A stretch of 64,000 nt of DNA from Rallus limicola. Taxonomy: Eukaryota; Chordata; Aves; Gruiformes; Rallidae. How positions within the stretch are numbered: the stretch's first letter is position 1; each line of letters begins with the position of its first letter. Under the pieces are notes generated by a model. That model was given only the letters and a program-made list of their open reading frames with translations. It searched no databases and was not told the origin of the DNA. Location of the stretch: the NCBI GenBank assembly GCA_022605955.1, contig JAKCOZ010000005.1, positions 30,170,950 to 30,234,949 on the forward strand, read 5' to 3'. The position numbers and the translations under genes are program-made. Positions 34,831-48,000 of the stretch are shown piece after piece.

Positions 34831-37800
34831 ATTTCACTGTTGTCTTCCAGTGTTTACATATTTTAATTATTCTAGTCACACATCAGTATTGCCCTAAATG
34901 CTTTTTTTTTTTCTACTCTGACTCTTATATTATCCACAAATCTTCAAAGGTATTTATCATTTTGTGATTACTTCAGTGAAGTATTTAAATAACCTGATAT
35001 TCTAGGTTAATCAGGCGCTGTTTGAAAAGTTGTCTTAATACTCTACAATTACTTTTGCAGCCTACTATATTTAAATTTTTATTGTTATTAACAGTGTTAC
35101 TGTGCTAGTTACATGCTTGAAAAAAAGGTATTATTGTTGACAGCATTATCCAACATGTCTTTTCAGTCGGCAGTGGACCAGTATTTCCAGAAGATACTTT
35201 TCATTATATTATGGTCTGCAAATGCAGGTAATATGTTTTCTATTCCAACTAAAAAACCTGAGCAGAAACCTCAAATTGTACAAGCAGTAGCTGTCACACC
35301 TGGAAGTTTACATGTTCTTAATGTAGTCTTGGACTTTGACACTGAACTTTCAGCCAAATCTGTTTATGTTAAGAATATATGAACATTTCCTGTTCCTACA
35401 GTTGAATACAGACTGTGGTATGTGGATTCTTACTAGGCAGCAAAATATGCTCTATTAAAGTTTTCTTTCTGCAGTTTTCAGATGCTGAATTGATGTCTGG
35501 AGTGGACTGCATGCTTCCATAACTTTTGCCATACTGGCAAAATAGTTTTGCAGATAAGCTCCTGGGTATTTATTTGGAAAGAAGCAGCAGGTATTAGCTG
35601 TAGAAATTGTTAGGGGTTTTCTTACGAGCTACTTATATCCCTGAGAAAACTATACATCTTAAGACCTAAATGTTTGATGTGGATGCTGTCCTTAAATCTG
35701 CCAAATGGTTTTGTTTCTTGTTTTGGTCTTGTTATTGTTTTGGGTTGGGTTTTTTAAAATGTTTCCAGTTGTTGAAATTGCTCAACGTTTTTGAAAGGAA
35801 AATTTTGAGTGTTATCTTCCAGGAGTTTCTGTTAAATGTTTTAGATTAGGGCAAAATATTTCAAGCAATTAAATATTAAATTTCAAGACTCAAGTTTAAA
35901 AATCTGAGACAACTCAATGTGGTATTTTTTATAAATGAATCAGCAAAAAATATATTTTTAAAATTTTTTAATGTCTTGGAAATGGAACTTAAAATTCAAT
36001 TTAGGCTAGCAAAAATTTTTTCTGCCTACGTAAGGCTATCTTTAGGCAAACTGTATACATACAAGGTAGATTAAAATAAGATCTGAAAGGTTGTAGAATA
36101 AAGCTTTCTCATGTCAAACATCTGCATACTCTGTTCCTTTTCTTTGAGGAAAAACTATGCTGGTATGGGAGGGAAGAGGGTTTTTGGTGTTGTTTTTCTC
36201 TGTGCTCCAAAGTGACCTCGATGTACTTGAAAAATTCTGGGCTAGGATAGGCTACATTTATCCCAAAGTATGCTTTGAGGATGTTTGTTATGGCTTGATG
36301 ATAGAATAATCAATGCATTCAGATAAGCATGAGTATCTTGGCTCTGCTTGTGCATATTTGTGCAAATTGGCCTCACTAGCTCCCTGGTTCTTAGGAGCAT
36401 GGTACTTCTGGAACAAGGTGGTCGTTGCTGCCTGAAATTGGTATCTGATAGACATGCTTCCCATTCTGAGGATACGGGAAATTGAATTGTACCTTAAAGG
36501 AGGACTCTGCACAGGTTTTATTCAGAAATTTCTTAATTCTACTTCTTAGATGATTTCTGAGTAGTGTATCCTGTGTGAAGGACACCCTTTTTATCCCTTA
36601 CATAGCACTGTTTCGCTAAACACTCCTGTCGCTGCTATCCAATTCTACAGAATTCTGGGCTGTAGTGACCCGAAATTTCTAGGTCTGAGAGTCAATCTTT
36701 TTAATCTTATATAATAGCTGTTTCCTCTTCAGAAATGATTACATGAATTTCACAATTTAGCTGGGGATAATTTTCAACTAGCAGATTGCTATATTTTAGT
36801 ACTTTTCTCAAAACTGGACTGATAATTCAGTTAGCAAAATATGCATGCAACTTAAACTCTGTTATACTGTATTTTAGGCATTTTAAAAAAATTATTATAG
36901 CAAAGTTCTTGAAGTACTGTTCATTTATTAATACATACAAGCATAACTGATTTACAAACTTTGTTCTTTTACACATCAGGAACCTGTTATATTGTTACTT
37001 AACAGTAATATTTTTGTGGCTGCTGTCCAGGCCTCCATGTCATTTCCACTGAAATTCTTTGGCAGTTCAAAAAATAATCCAGGTCCTGGGAATGAGAGTA
37101 TGGCCCATGCAGAATCAGATACGTATGTTGTGATTTATGCATGATTTTGACCTGTAGGAATGGGTGTCATACCATTTCTGTGAGCAGATATAGCCTAAAG
37201 AAAGAGGTATAAGCTGTTAACTATCCATCAACAGTTGTCTCCAAAACTTATGGGACATGTCAAAGTAGAGAACATTCAGAATGGCTAAGGGTATGTTAAG
37301 GATGGCTTAGTCTAATTTGTGATGTCAGCAATGTCTGGTAGTATGGAAAGGATACAGGTTTGCAGGCAGGTTTAAAATTGAGATAGAAATTTGTCTGGGA
37401 GCTAGATATTTTTGAAATGACTACTGACTTTCTGTTCAGGTATATAAAGAGATGCTAACAGATCTTGTCAGACTGGTTTAGAACCACAATGACTAGGTTT
37501 ACTTTTATGTGGTTTGATATTTTTACCCACAGAATTTCATGCACAATGTACTTTGAATAAATTAAATTATGGTTATCCTAAATTATTTAATGATTGTTGC
37601 ATGAATACTAAGACCACATACAGGCCCAGGTAATACTTAGATGGGGTTATTGAGACAATAGATATTGGACAATCAATAATCACCACTCCTCTGTTCTTTT
37701 GTGTGAGTTTCCTTACTTGTAATGATTTAATGACTTAAGAGAGACTGTCCATAGAACAGGGAATCAATAGATTTCTCACCTAAATTGTCATTGATCTTTT

Positions 37801-38300
37801 AATGTTTATTGGAGTTGATTACTGCTGCTGCTTTGGTTTCACTGCATGAAGCTGAAAAGCCAGAGCTAAGAATGACATTATGGGGAACCTAGTATATTAC
37901 ACAGGAGGGGAGAGGATGAAGAAATGGAATGGTGCAGGGGATCCCAAGGAACCCACAGGAGAGAGAAAGGTAAAAATGGAAAGAGGAAAGATTTGCAGGA
38001 AGGGATTTTATTGCAAGGAGTACGACAATTGCACATCACAAATTCTTACTTGCAAATGTTTGAATATACAAATTTCACCTTAACCATTCAGCAGACTGAC
38101 ATTTAAGTTAATTAAAACTATATTTTCCTTTCATTTACAGTCACTGTCTTGCAATCTTAACTTCATCTTATCACAGCTTTGTGTTTTGGAATTCAAATTA
38201 AGAAACCTTACCTTTCGTTTTCCTATGTCACAAATAAAAGACTGGTAAACCATATAACCACAAGCTACATACTATATGAACACTAAAAGTTATTCCATTA
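34831..38300. other. Upstream intergenic DNA, no feature seen
   Basis: A+T-rich with poly(T) and poly(A) runs only. The 89-codon frame at 35113-35382 has no family resemblance. Confidence 0.6.
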
Positions 38301-38889
38301 TGGTGGGCTGACCTTGGCTGGATGCCAAGGTGCACACCAAACCTGCTCTATCACTCCCCTCTTCAGCAGGACAGCAGGGCAGAAAAATAGAATGGTAAAA
38401 AAACTCATGGGTCAAGATAAAAGCAGGTTAATAAAGCAAAAGCAAAGATTGTGTAGTTGTGTGCAGAAGCAAAGGAAAACAACAGATTTATTCTTTACTT
38501 CCCATCAGCAGGCAATGTCCAGCTACTCCCAGCGAAGCAGGGCATCAGTATATGTAGCAGTTCCTCCAGAAGACAGACATGATAAGTAATGAATATGCCC
38601 CCCTTCTTCCTCCTTTCTCTCAGCTTTTTATTGCTGATCAGGTGTAACACAGTATAGAATATCCCTTTGGTCAAATGGGGCAGCTGTCCTGGCTGTGTCC
38701 CCTCCCAAGACATTGCCTACACCTAGCCTAGCTTCCCCAGGTGAGGGGAAAATGTTAGAGAGACAGCCTGGTGCTGTGCAGCACTGCTCAGCAGTAGCCA
38801 AACCGCTGGTGTGTTACCAGCACCTTGCTCATCATCAATGTACAGCACAACACTGTGAGGGCTGCTGTGGGAAAGCCAGACCCAAGACA
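38301..38889 (-). mobile_element. Solo LTR, ERVL-like, nearly full length
   Basis: It starts TGGTGGGCTGACC and ends near CCAGACCCAAGACA, about 590 bases. Inside are CTCATGGGTCAAGATAAAAG, 'CAGCAGGCAATGTCCAGCTA', 'GAATATCCCTTTGGTCAAAT', 'GGCAGCTGTCCTGGCTGTGT' and CAGCACTGCTCAGCAGTAGC, in the order of the longer bird ERVL-type LTRs. It is longer than the provirus LTRs at 7-10 kb and therefore another subfamily. No internal sequence or second LTR lies beside it, so it is a solo LTR left by recombination. I saw no clear target duplication. Confidence 0.85.
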
Positions 38890-40325
38890 TCAATACATGC
38901 CTTGTAAATAGCTTAATGAAAGTTCACTCTTACATCAGTTGAATCATGTTTATTTAGGATAACCTTGTAGCACTAAATATATGCAGGAAACAAACCCCAT
39001 GTTCCTGTGCCTTGCTCCAAGATAAGAAAAATAACAGCACATAAAAAAAGACTTATTTGCTGAATACTTCCTTAAGTAATAAAAGAAAATGTCCTTTCAT
39101 TTAAACAACAATTTGTGCTTTAAGGTGCGGTTTTGCCTTGCCATAGTAGACAAACACCTCAATATGAAGCCCTATGCAATGCATTGTCATCCTACATTAT
39201 ATAAACAAGGAGTGGGAAGACATTTCAGAGAGATCAACTGTGTTTGATTATGCTCAAATTTAATAAATCTCAACACAATGAAGCATGTGAAGAGAATCTT
39301 AAAAGTGACTATATTAAAATAATTTCTTTCAGGGATATAACAGAATGTGAAACAATCTGAAATAGAAATATAGACAAATGGGAGAATATAAAAATAAACA
39401 TAAGTAAACTGATCTTGATCATGCTAAATATTACCAACAGTAAAGTATTTTTTAGAGAAGAGTTGACATTAAAAAAAATCTGAATGCTGAAACCAAACTT
39501 AGAGAAATAAGGCCCATATTTTTCATCTTTCTCCTGGAGTCTACCAAAGAAAATGGAGAAATTCATACATAGAATCTTCCAAACATCAGTGGATGATTTT
39601 CTAAAAGATTTACATTTTTTACTGCACATTATTAGGTTCATCTAGAAAACATCTAGCTAACATTCTGGGTCTATGTTGTAAAGGCATGATAATATATTTG
39701 TCTGTGAAATCTCTCTTCTAGAGGTCTAACGCAGGTTTCTTTCTCACTTCTCAAGAACTTGTTATCAACAATTTTCTGCTAACTCCAGAACAAGGAGAGA
39801 AAAATAGAGAACTTAGGATGGTCTTCTTTCTGAATATTAAGCTCTTGTGTGTGTATGTCTTTCTAACCACATAGATCCCATTTTGTCTTTTAAATACAAA
39901 AAAATAAATATTTTTCTATTCCAAGTATAGAACCCAGTCCTCTAACTGATTTTACGTGGGGAGCAAGACTAGAAAAGAACTTCACTGGATTCTTTGTGAG
40001 CACAAAAATTCAATTATAGCGTTGAAAATGCTTTGCCTATCACATCTCCTAGAAAAGGGAGCATATAAAGGAGCCTGTAGAACCTAGAGAATTTTCCATG
40101 CATCCCTAAACTGAGACAGAGTAAAAAACTTAACTTGAATTTATGATTCTGAGGGATGCTCTTTAGTTGTCACCTAAAGTAAGAACAACTTACGGTTCAA
40201 GAAGTATTCTAAGATGGCTACACCTTTTCCAGACAGAGGCAGTGCTGGATTAGCAACCAGTATCATCAGATCCTGAGATGACATTGACCAGCTGCAGCAC
40301 ACATTGAAGATAAGTGTCATGTACA

Positions 40326-40337
40326 GCCATCTACTGG
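40326..40337 (-). promoter_or_regulatory. CTCF-like core motif
   Basis: GCCATCTACTGG on plus is CCAGTAGATGGC on minus, a full match to the CTCF core CCASYAGRKGGC. Occupancy cannot be judged from sequence. Confidence 0.5.
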
Positions 40338-43300
40338 TGTCTTCATGTCCCTCAAACCTCTGGTGTTCCTCATTGACTAATTCCAGCTGTGTACTGCATT
40401 CACTCACCCACACTCCTCTCCTTCGGTTTTTTTTTCCTAGTAGCTGTACCATTTGTGAACAGGTCTAGGACTATCTGCAGCTCTGCACCACAGGCACAAA
40501 GCAGAGCAAGACTGGCCATTGCTAGGACATATGTTCTGAGCTACAGAGAGCTCACCTGCATTGACTCCCATTTGGTTTTGAAATAGGTACTTGGCCTTAG
40601 AGAAAAACATACAGAATCTGTTCCTTCTGCCTAGAATGAATCAAGTCAAAATTACCATTTTGAGTATAGTGTTTATCCTCAAGGGATAATTTGCTCTATG
40701 TGCTTCTCAATATGAAAGTCACTGGAGCAACTCCAATCTTCACCAGGAGGCTCAGACAATAATGCAAAGAATAGGCCTTTGGCAGCGAGATTCAGAGGGG
40801 TTACCAGGGCACATACTTAGAGAAAGATCAATGATAAAGCTTTATCTCCTGAATACAGTCTGCTCTACTCCTTCTCTTAGTACGTATAGGTTGTAGGAGC
40901 TGGAACATGTGTGTGAATGTCTTTGGACAATCAGAAAATCTGGTATTCATCAAGTGTGTATCTGTAAATATGCATCCCTAATGTTCTGCACTTGCAGAGA
41001 TGTGATGCAGTTGTGTATAGGGGTCAGTTGCTCTGGCTCAAGAAAATATTATTTATTTGTTAAAGTTTATTTGTTTCAATGAGAAAACAATAGACAATTT
41101 TCCAGCATAGAGCACAAAGAAAGATTTAGCCTTTTCCTGTATTACTGATCATGACTAACTAGAGCTTTCAATACTCTTTGTGATGCTAGAGTTAGTTTTC
41201 ATGCATTATGAAAGCAAAACACAATACAGCTTCAGGAAGCTGCTCCAAAACTTCTAAAGAAAAGCCACTTCCTATTTTGGCTTAATTCAGCAACTGTTGA
41301 ATTATTGCACAGCTGGAAAAGGATTCTTGCTTTCCAAATGACTGTAAGTGGGACAATCTGAATATATGGATTCATGCTTTTCTGTGATGTGGGCAGATAA
41401 CATCTTTGTGTTTAAATCCAGCCTATGTGGTATACATTTCTTTAAATAAGTACAATTTTTAAAAATACTGTTTGTCCTTTGTATCAACATAAATTCATAC
41501 TGTACTTATGGGTCAAGATAAAGACTAATTTTTAGTATTTCTAAAAGTCAGGAATATCCTTTTCTTAATGTTTTTCAGACCTATTTTGAAGAAAAATCTT
41601 AGTTAAAGACACAAATAGTTGACTTCCACTGACTGTCTTGCAGGTATTAGAGTAGCAATGTATTTTAGAATTTTTTTAAGTGTTCACTGTGTGCTATCTG
41701 AATGCCTCACTGGTTTTGAAGTCTATTTCTACAGCAGCTTTGCTAATCAGAACAGAACTATTATTCCCATGTTAAGAGTCGTGGAATGAATCACATTTGT
41801 AATTCATGATACTTTGTGGAAAACAAAGATATGCAGTCTTGCTTTAAACTAGTATACATGTAAGTGTTACACTTTGCAGTTAGCCAGCCTTGGGGACACA
41901 GTTTATTAAAAGATTAATTTCATATCAATACACTGTACTGTACAACTAAGAGAGTCTCTCATAAATTACAGACCACATTGGTCTGTGATAGAGCAGGGAA
42001 CTGAATTCAAGTGTCACTAATATCAAACTATCTCAATAACCACCTGCTCCTCCCAGCTGCCTCCTGCCAAGGAAGAGCAAACATGCTCGTCTCTGAGGAA
42101 GAGACTGTGCATGTATGTACATTGGTGCAAACCTTCAGCTGCTTCTTTCAGTTCAGACTTGATCACATAGCATTGTGGAGAGCATTTCATGAATACCCAG
42201 ATAAATGTGTTACAAGTTTTTATTCTGGTTTATTTGAAGAAGTTTGATGAAATAATAGCTTTATGTAACTTTGTATTGTCTTGCTTTAAGATCTTGAGAT
42301 GCGGAAGTCCTCACAGATGTAGCAAAGAGCAGGCATTTGTCTGAAGCTTGATTCATTAAAGTCCTAGGTGGTCCTGTTTGGCTGGTCTGTATTAATTGCA
42401 GCAATGACAGTTGAGGTCAGGGGATCATGGAACAGCCGGCCTATGTTACTTTGACCTAATCTCAGGTGATGTGGTCTAGGAAATAGTTAATTATATTTAT
42501 CATCACTCCAGTGGCTCACATTGTGATATTAGGGTGATTGATCTTTATGCTCTGTAGGCCCTTGCAGCTGATCATAAGCTTCTTTATTTGTATTCACCAG
42601 AATAGTCAAAAACATTCAGTTAAGTTTCATAAATTCCGTGATTTTTAACCAGCAATGCAATATCTCAAAGTAAGCAAATAAAAATCTTAGGTGTACAAAG
42701 CTGTACTAGAAACATTTTAAGGACTGTGGAGGGAAAAGAGCAGAGTAAATGATGGGGAAGCGCTTCTCATTTCGATCAATAAGCATTTCAGTTGAAGTTT
42801 CAAATATGTTATCTTTCTAGACATTTTGCAATAGGCAAAACATATAAACCATGAACTGAAAAAGTCAGCTATCAATATATTTAAAGATTTTCAATGAATT
42901 TTAAAAACAGCACTTCATTAAAAGGAGTCAGTAAATTACATACGTACTTTCCAATGAAAAATCATCTGTGTTTCCAAAAGCCAAAACAACTCAGTGTGGA
43001 ATGCCAAATATTATATTCATTGCAAATATTTATGTTAATTCAAGAGGTTGTGAACAGCGTACAGAAGTCAGGAAATTAAATTTTATGTTTTTCACAGCAA
43101 CTGTCACTGAACTGCATTGCAGCCACAGCAACATATACTCACAGCATTGTTCTAGTAAAATTTTACATCTCTACAAAGGGGATCAATGCCAACGACTGTG
43201 AGAACCTGTATTTTGAATTTCCTGAGTCTGGCATATTTAAATTTTCATCTGTAACACTAGATTAAATTAAATCTTTATGTTGAATATATGGCAAGAAGCT

Positions 43301-46300
43301 GGATTAAGATCTGAATTCTGTAGTTAACACTCACAAAGTGCTTCTTGAAATAAGATCACTTGGATCATTTACCCTGTATACCATTCATGAAGATAGATGT
43401 TCAACATTTCCGCCAGAACTCTTTGTCAAAAGTTTATTCTGCCTGGGATAAAGTTCAGCTGTTGTAACTGAAGTATTTCATGGCAAAGGTCTGAGCCTGT
43501 TTCCTTTATTCCTTTCAGGAATATAATAAAATGCATTTGGAGGGATGAGAATCCCATGATGTTCATGAACATTATCTCATAGATTGCAAAAGAGAGACAG
43601 GGCTTTATGAACATTTTTAAGATGTATTTTCAGAGTATTAGCTGGGTCTATAGAATTTTTTTTTCTTTTTCCATTCAATGACCCTGTTTTTATGCCTTGC
43701 TTCATTTTATTAAAACTTTGAAAGCTCTACGTAAATATTTGACAGGGATTTAAAAATATTTCTTAAATATATTTTAAGCTTTAAATAAACAAATTTTCAC
43801 TTGTATGCATGTTCACAAAATTCAACAATCACAGTCATATTTGCAGGTAATATAAATTTCAATAAATGAATCCATCTAAGGTCTATTTCAGGTATCACGC
43901 TTAAGGAAGAAATTTGGATAGCAAATTTTAATTCCTGTTCATGATAAACAGTACTTTTAAAAAACACTTTGAAGAGAATCATTGGGTGATGGTGGCTGAA
44001 GAATGGGTTGGATTTAACTGTAATCTGCATGAAGACATTTCCACAGACAGAGAGCTTTCTTCAAAAGAAAAAAAAAATCATAAATTTCAGCATATGCTTC
44101 TGAATACATCTTAGCTAAGGGCTTTGACATCTTTTAAATAGTCTCCGTTTGAAAACATCAGCTTTTATACCAATGTGATTTTTCTCTAATGAGTTTCCCA
44201 TATTTGTGAATATTGTATAGTTTTACTTTTAAAAACCTCTAAAACATTCTTTCTGGATGCAACTGACCTATTTCTTATTCAAACATACATATTGCAAAAA
44301 ACAGCCTATGCAGGGTAGCATTTGTCGGGCAATTTGTTTTCTTTTAGGACTCCTTTCACTGCTTAATTTGTAGTGAATTAAACATCACAGTTATAAAATA
44401 AAAGGAAGATCCACCATGTTTCCTGATCAGATTTTGATATATGGGTTGCTTTGCATGGAAAGTCTTGCTAATATTGATATAGTTCTGCCTTGGGGAAAAC
44501 AGTGGTTAGGAATAAGAAGACATGGTAATGAAGGCCAGTCAGTCATCTGATTTGCAACACTCAGCTCTTCGTTACATATAGTTCTTAATTAACAGACCAG
44601 GGACTTTAAAATTCTTTCTGACTACAACCTGACTGAATCAGAATATACAAATTGTAATCCAGCCAGTTCTGAAACCTAGTAAAAAACTCAGCATTGAAAC
44701 ATATGGACTGACAAATCATTGTCTTTGAAATATTCAATTATGTCAAATACCAGTCTCTGACACTCGAGACACTGTAATAGACACAGGAGACTTTGTTAGC
44801 ATGCTTCACTCCAAGAATTGCCTTAATGTAAGACAAAGCATGGCAGCTGGATATAACTCTCCTGGAAAAACTGGGAAGTAAATTAACCACAATGAGGTGA
44901 AGACAAATTTAATAGGTTAGTTTATGTGCAAAACTGGCAGATTCCAGCTCTATATCAGAGTGCTATAAACTACAGACTCTAATATATTGGGCTCTAATGT
45001 AAGAAGATAAATAGTTTCATTTACTTTCTTTTACAAATAATTAATTCAAAATGCAAACTATTATTTTCTCTTTCTTCTGCTTCAAGCCTTCTTACCAGGA
45101 TCACCTCCCTAGGTAGAGTAGTTTTACTTAGGGCTTAAGAAACAGTTAAGCCACAGCAGTAAATGATCCATGGTGATGTGATAATTAAGGCAAGTAGGCT
45201 TTCCATTCTCAAAAGAATAAATGCATGGCCACAATCATCTTTTATGATTGTAACATTATCACTTCAAATGCACACTTCTTCCTTCATTCTGTGGGTTTTC
45301 TTATGATGAAAACATTGAAATCCTTCAACAGGAGTGAGAATTGTTGTTCTCATTTGATGTTCACATTTAAAATTCCTGTCTTTGTAATATATAAAAAATA
45401 TTATTTTTCTTCTCTCTCATTTAAAATTGTGTCCGTTCTGAAAGATTGACGGTGACTTTAGGAACAATTTGATTAATAAGCTCCCAGATATCTAAGTTTG
45501 TGCACATTAAGCTAGTTTGTCTTTATTTTTTTTTGCCTCAATGTTTCTTCTCCATTCCAGTGCTAGCGAAAAGTCATCCCAAATCCTATATCTGGTCCCC
45601 GTTAATTCTGAATGACTTTGTAGCCTGCCTTCTGAACTTCTTGTACTCATGAAACTAGAGATTGTCATGTCTGTTAGTTCAGATGAATCCCATGTTTCTT
45701 AAACAACTTAGGAGAGGTTCCTATAAATTAATTATCTGAAGTTCCTTTAGATAGTCAACGGAGAGAGATATGCATCTCTGTGTTTTATGTACTGACTCAA
45801 CTCCTGGAGCTCCTTGTCTCTCTCCATTGTCTCTACAGAGATGCTGAAGTAACCATTCTCCAGTCCTATATTCAGCTACCATTACTTGAGGAATGTGCCA
45901 GCATTCATACTTTTTAAAAGTTATGATAGTGTTTTCAAAATGATCTTGTTAGTCCAGCCACAGTCTCGATTTCAGAGAGAGCTAGGTACTGTATTTTTAA
46001 TAATGATTTTGAAAATTCCAGTAAACATCTACTTCCAACGTTTTTCCCTCACAGTTCGATGACTTAATTTCCTAATAATAATGGCTTCCACTTCCATGCA
46101 TGTGTTCATGATTAGATTTTTGGCCTAAGCCTCTAGAGAACAGGAAACTTGCTTTTGACATCTACAAGTAAACAAGAAGCTGCTTTAGAGCTCTGCCTGG
46201 GCAGAGACTCCAGAGGTGGTGATGCTCTCTGATTGCAGTTGTCACTGACCAAGGAGGAAAACAAGGATGGGCTTTTTTTCATCTACGTGTTTATAGCAGC

Positions 46301-47923
46301 TTGGAGCGTTTCAGTTAAAGCAGATCTTGTCTGGAGAGGAAAAAAATAAAAAGACGTTATTATCTCTGCTGACAGAACAGGTGACAAAAGAATGAACTGA
46401 ATGTTCTAGGGGAAAGGAGGATTGTACAACAGTTTGCAGCTTTTCAGTAAAATCACTCAAAATTCTGACAACCAGGATTTGTGGGGAGTTTTGGTTTTAG
46501 TTTTTGGATCTGCTTTTCAGGGTTTCATCACTGTTTGGCATTCTAGTCCAAGAATACTAGTAACATCAGACAGTTTCCCAGTCCATTTTATTCAAACTAC
46601 ACAAACAAGGTAATTTCTGCCCTGGGGATTTTTTAGTTGCTTGGGTTTCAATTTTCAGAAACTTTGTATTACTAGAATCATATTTAAATAATAACATCTG
46701 ATAATATTTATTGATAATTCAACAGAAGCAGACATTTACTCTGCATTTGAAGTACATGAGATATTCCATAAATTAATTTGAATTCAGGTATCCCTGTTAA
46801 TATCTTTTGTGTTAGTCTTTTTCATGTATTACTGTGTATCTTTTGGGGGGCTTGCTGCTTTACATACTGATGGAATATTGAAGATGTACACTATAGGAAG
46901 ATCACCCTGCAATTTTCTACATTGTGGGCCTGCTGAGTGGTAATGTAAAAAAAAGAATACAAACATGTGATAGAAAGTAGTTCCTCAGGAATACTCCTCA
47001 GCTGATTGTTGCAAACAAAGAGCATTCAGGATATGCTTACTGCTGCCATGAAGCAAGTGTAAAAAAAGTTATTGTTGTACAGTGTTATCCCTAAATACAC
47101 ATTCGGAGCTTTAGTTCTAGATCTGTTTGACATATTTGGAGCATGTGTCAAGTTCTTCAGAAATTTTCCACTTTCTCAACTAGCCTTCAACACTTGTGAA
47201 ATAAACTGACTACAGAGTGCCATGTTAAAACTCCATTCTCTCATCCTCCTCTTTTTTTAACATATGTTCACAAGGAGTAGATTCTAGATTCTGGACAGAA
47301 TCACTCTGAAAAATCTTGATATATTATTAAGTAGTGAACATTGCTTGTTTTGGCCTACTTCCTGAATTCTTTTATTCTTTTTTTGCTTACCTTCTTTCCA
47401 TATTCTCAGGGAGAGATTATTTTTCCCCCATGACACAAGTGACCAATATTATAGAAGATGGGTGAGGTTAATAGTGCTACTCAGTTTTAACAAAAAATCA
47501 TGGTTTTTCATCAGCATTAAGCATCTTTATTATCCAAAAAGAGAACTGTCCTTTCCGCATTTGTATGGTGTCATTTTGTTATCTTGCATAGTATGTAACA
47601 TGTATATGCAGTAAGCCATTTAAATGAAAACTGAATAGCTGGAAATTATAATAATTTATGCAAAGTAAATTTTTGAATCTAAAGAAGTTCTACATTTAAA
47701 ATGTCCTAAGTATTAGTGACACAGTTCTTGTAAAAGTGGTTACTGGCTGAACACTTAAACAGTTCAGGCTGATCAACAATTAGTATCTATATATTTATTA
47801 CGTTTATTATTAGAGGAAACCTCTCAATGTTTTTTTAAAAAGTGTTTCTGGAGGAGGATGAATGGAGAAATGGTGTGACAACAAAGAATGAAATGTTACA
47901 GGATTCCAAAGAAATGCCAGGAT

Positions 47924-48000
47924 CCAAATCAAAACCAAACTGAAAACAAAAACCCACAAAGAAAACCCACCAACAAAACCAAGCTCCAAAACCCACAAAC
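47924..48000 (+). repeat. A/C-rich low-complexity tract
   Basis: Degenerate AAACC/AAACCCAC words run for about 75 bases with almost no G or T. Confidence 0.8.

Noticed and set aside
39309..39641. 110-codon minus-strand frame
   Set aside because: Phe/Ile/Ser-rich low-complexity translation of A+T-rich DNA, with no recognisable domain.
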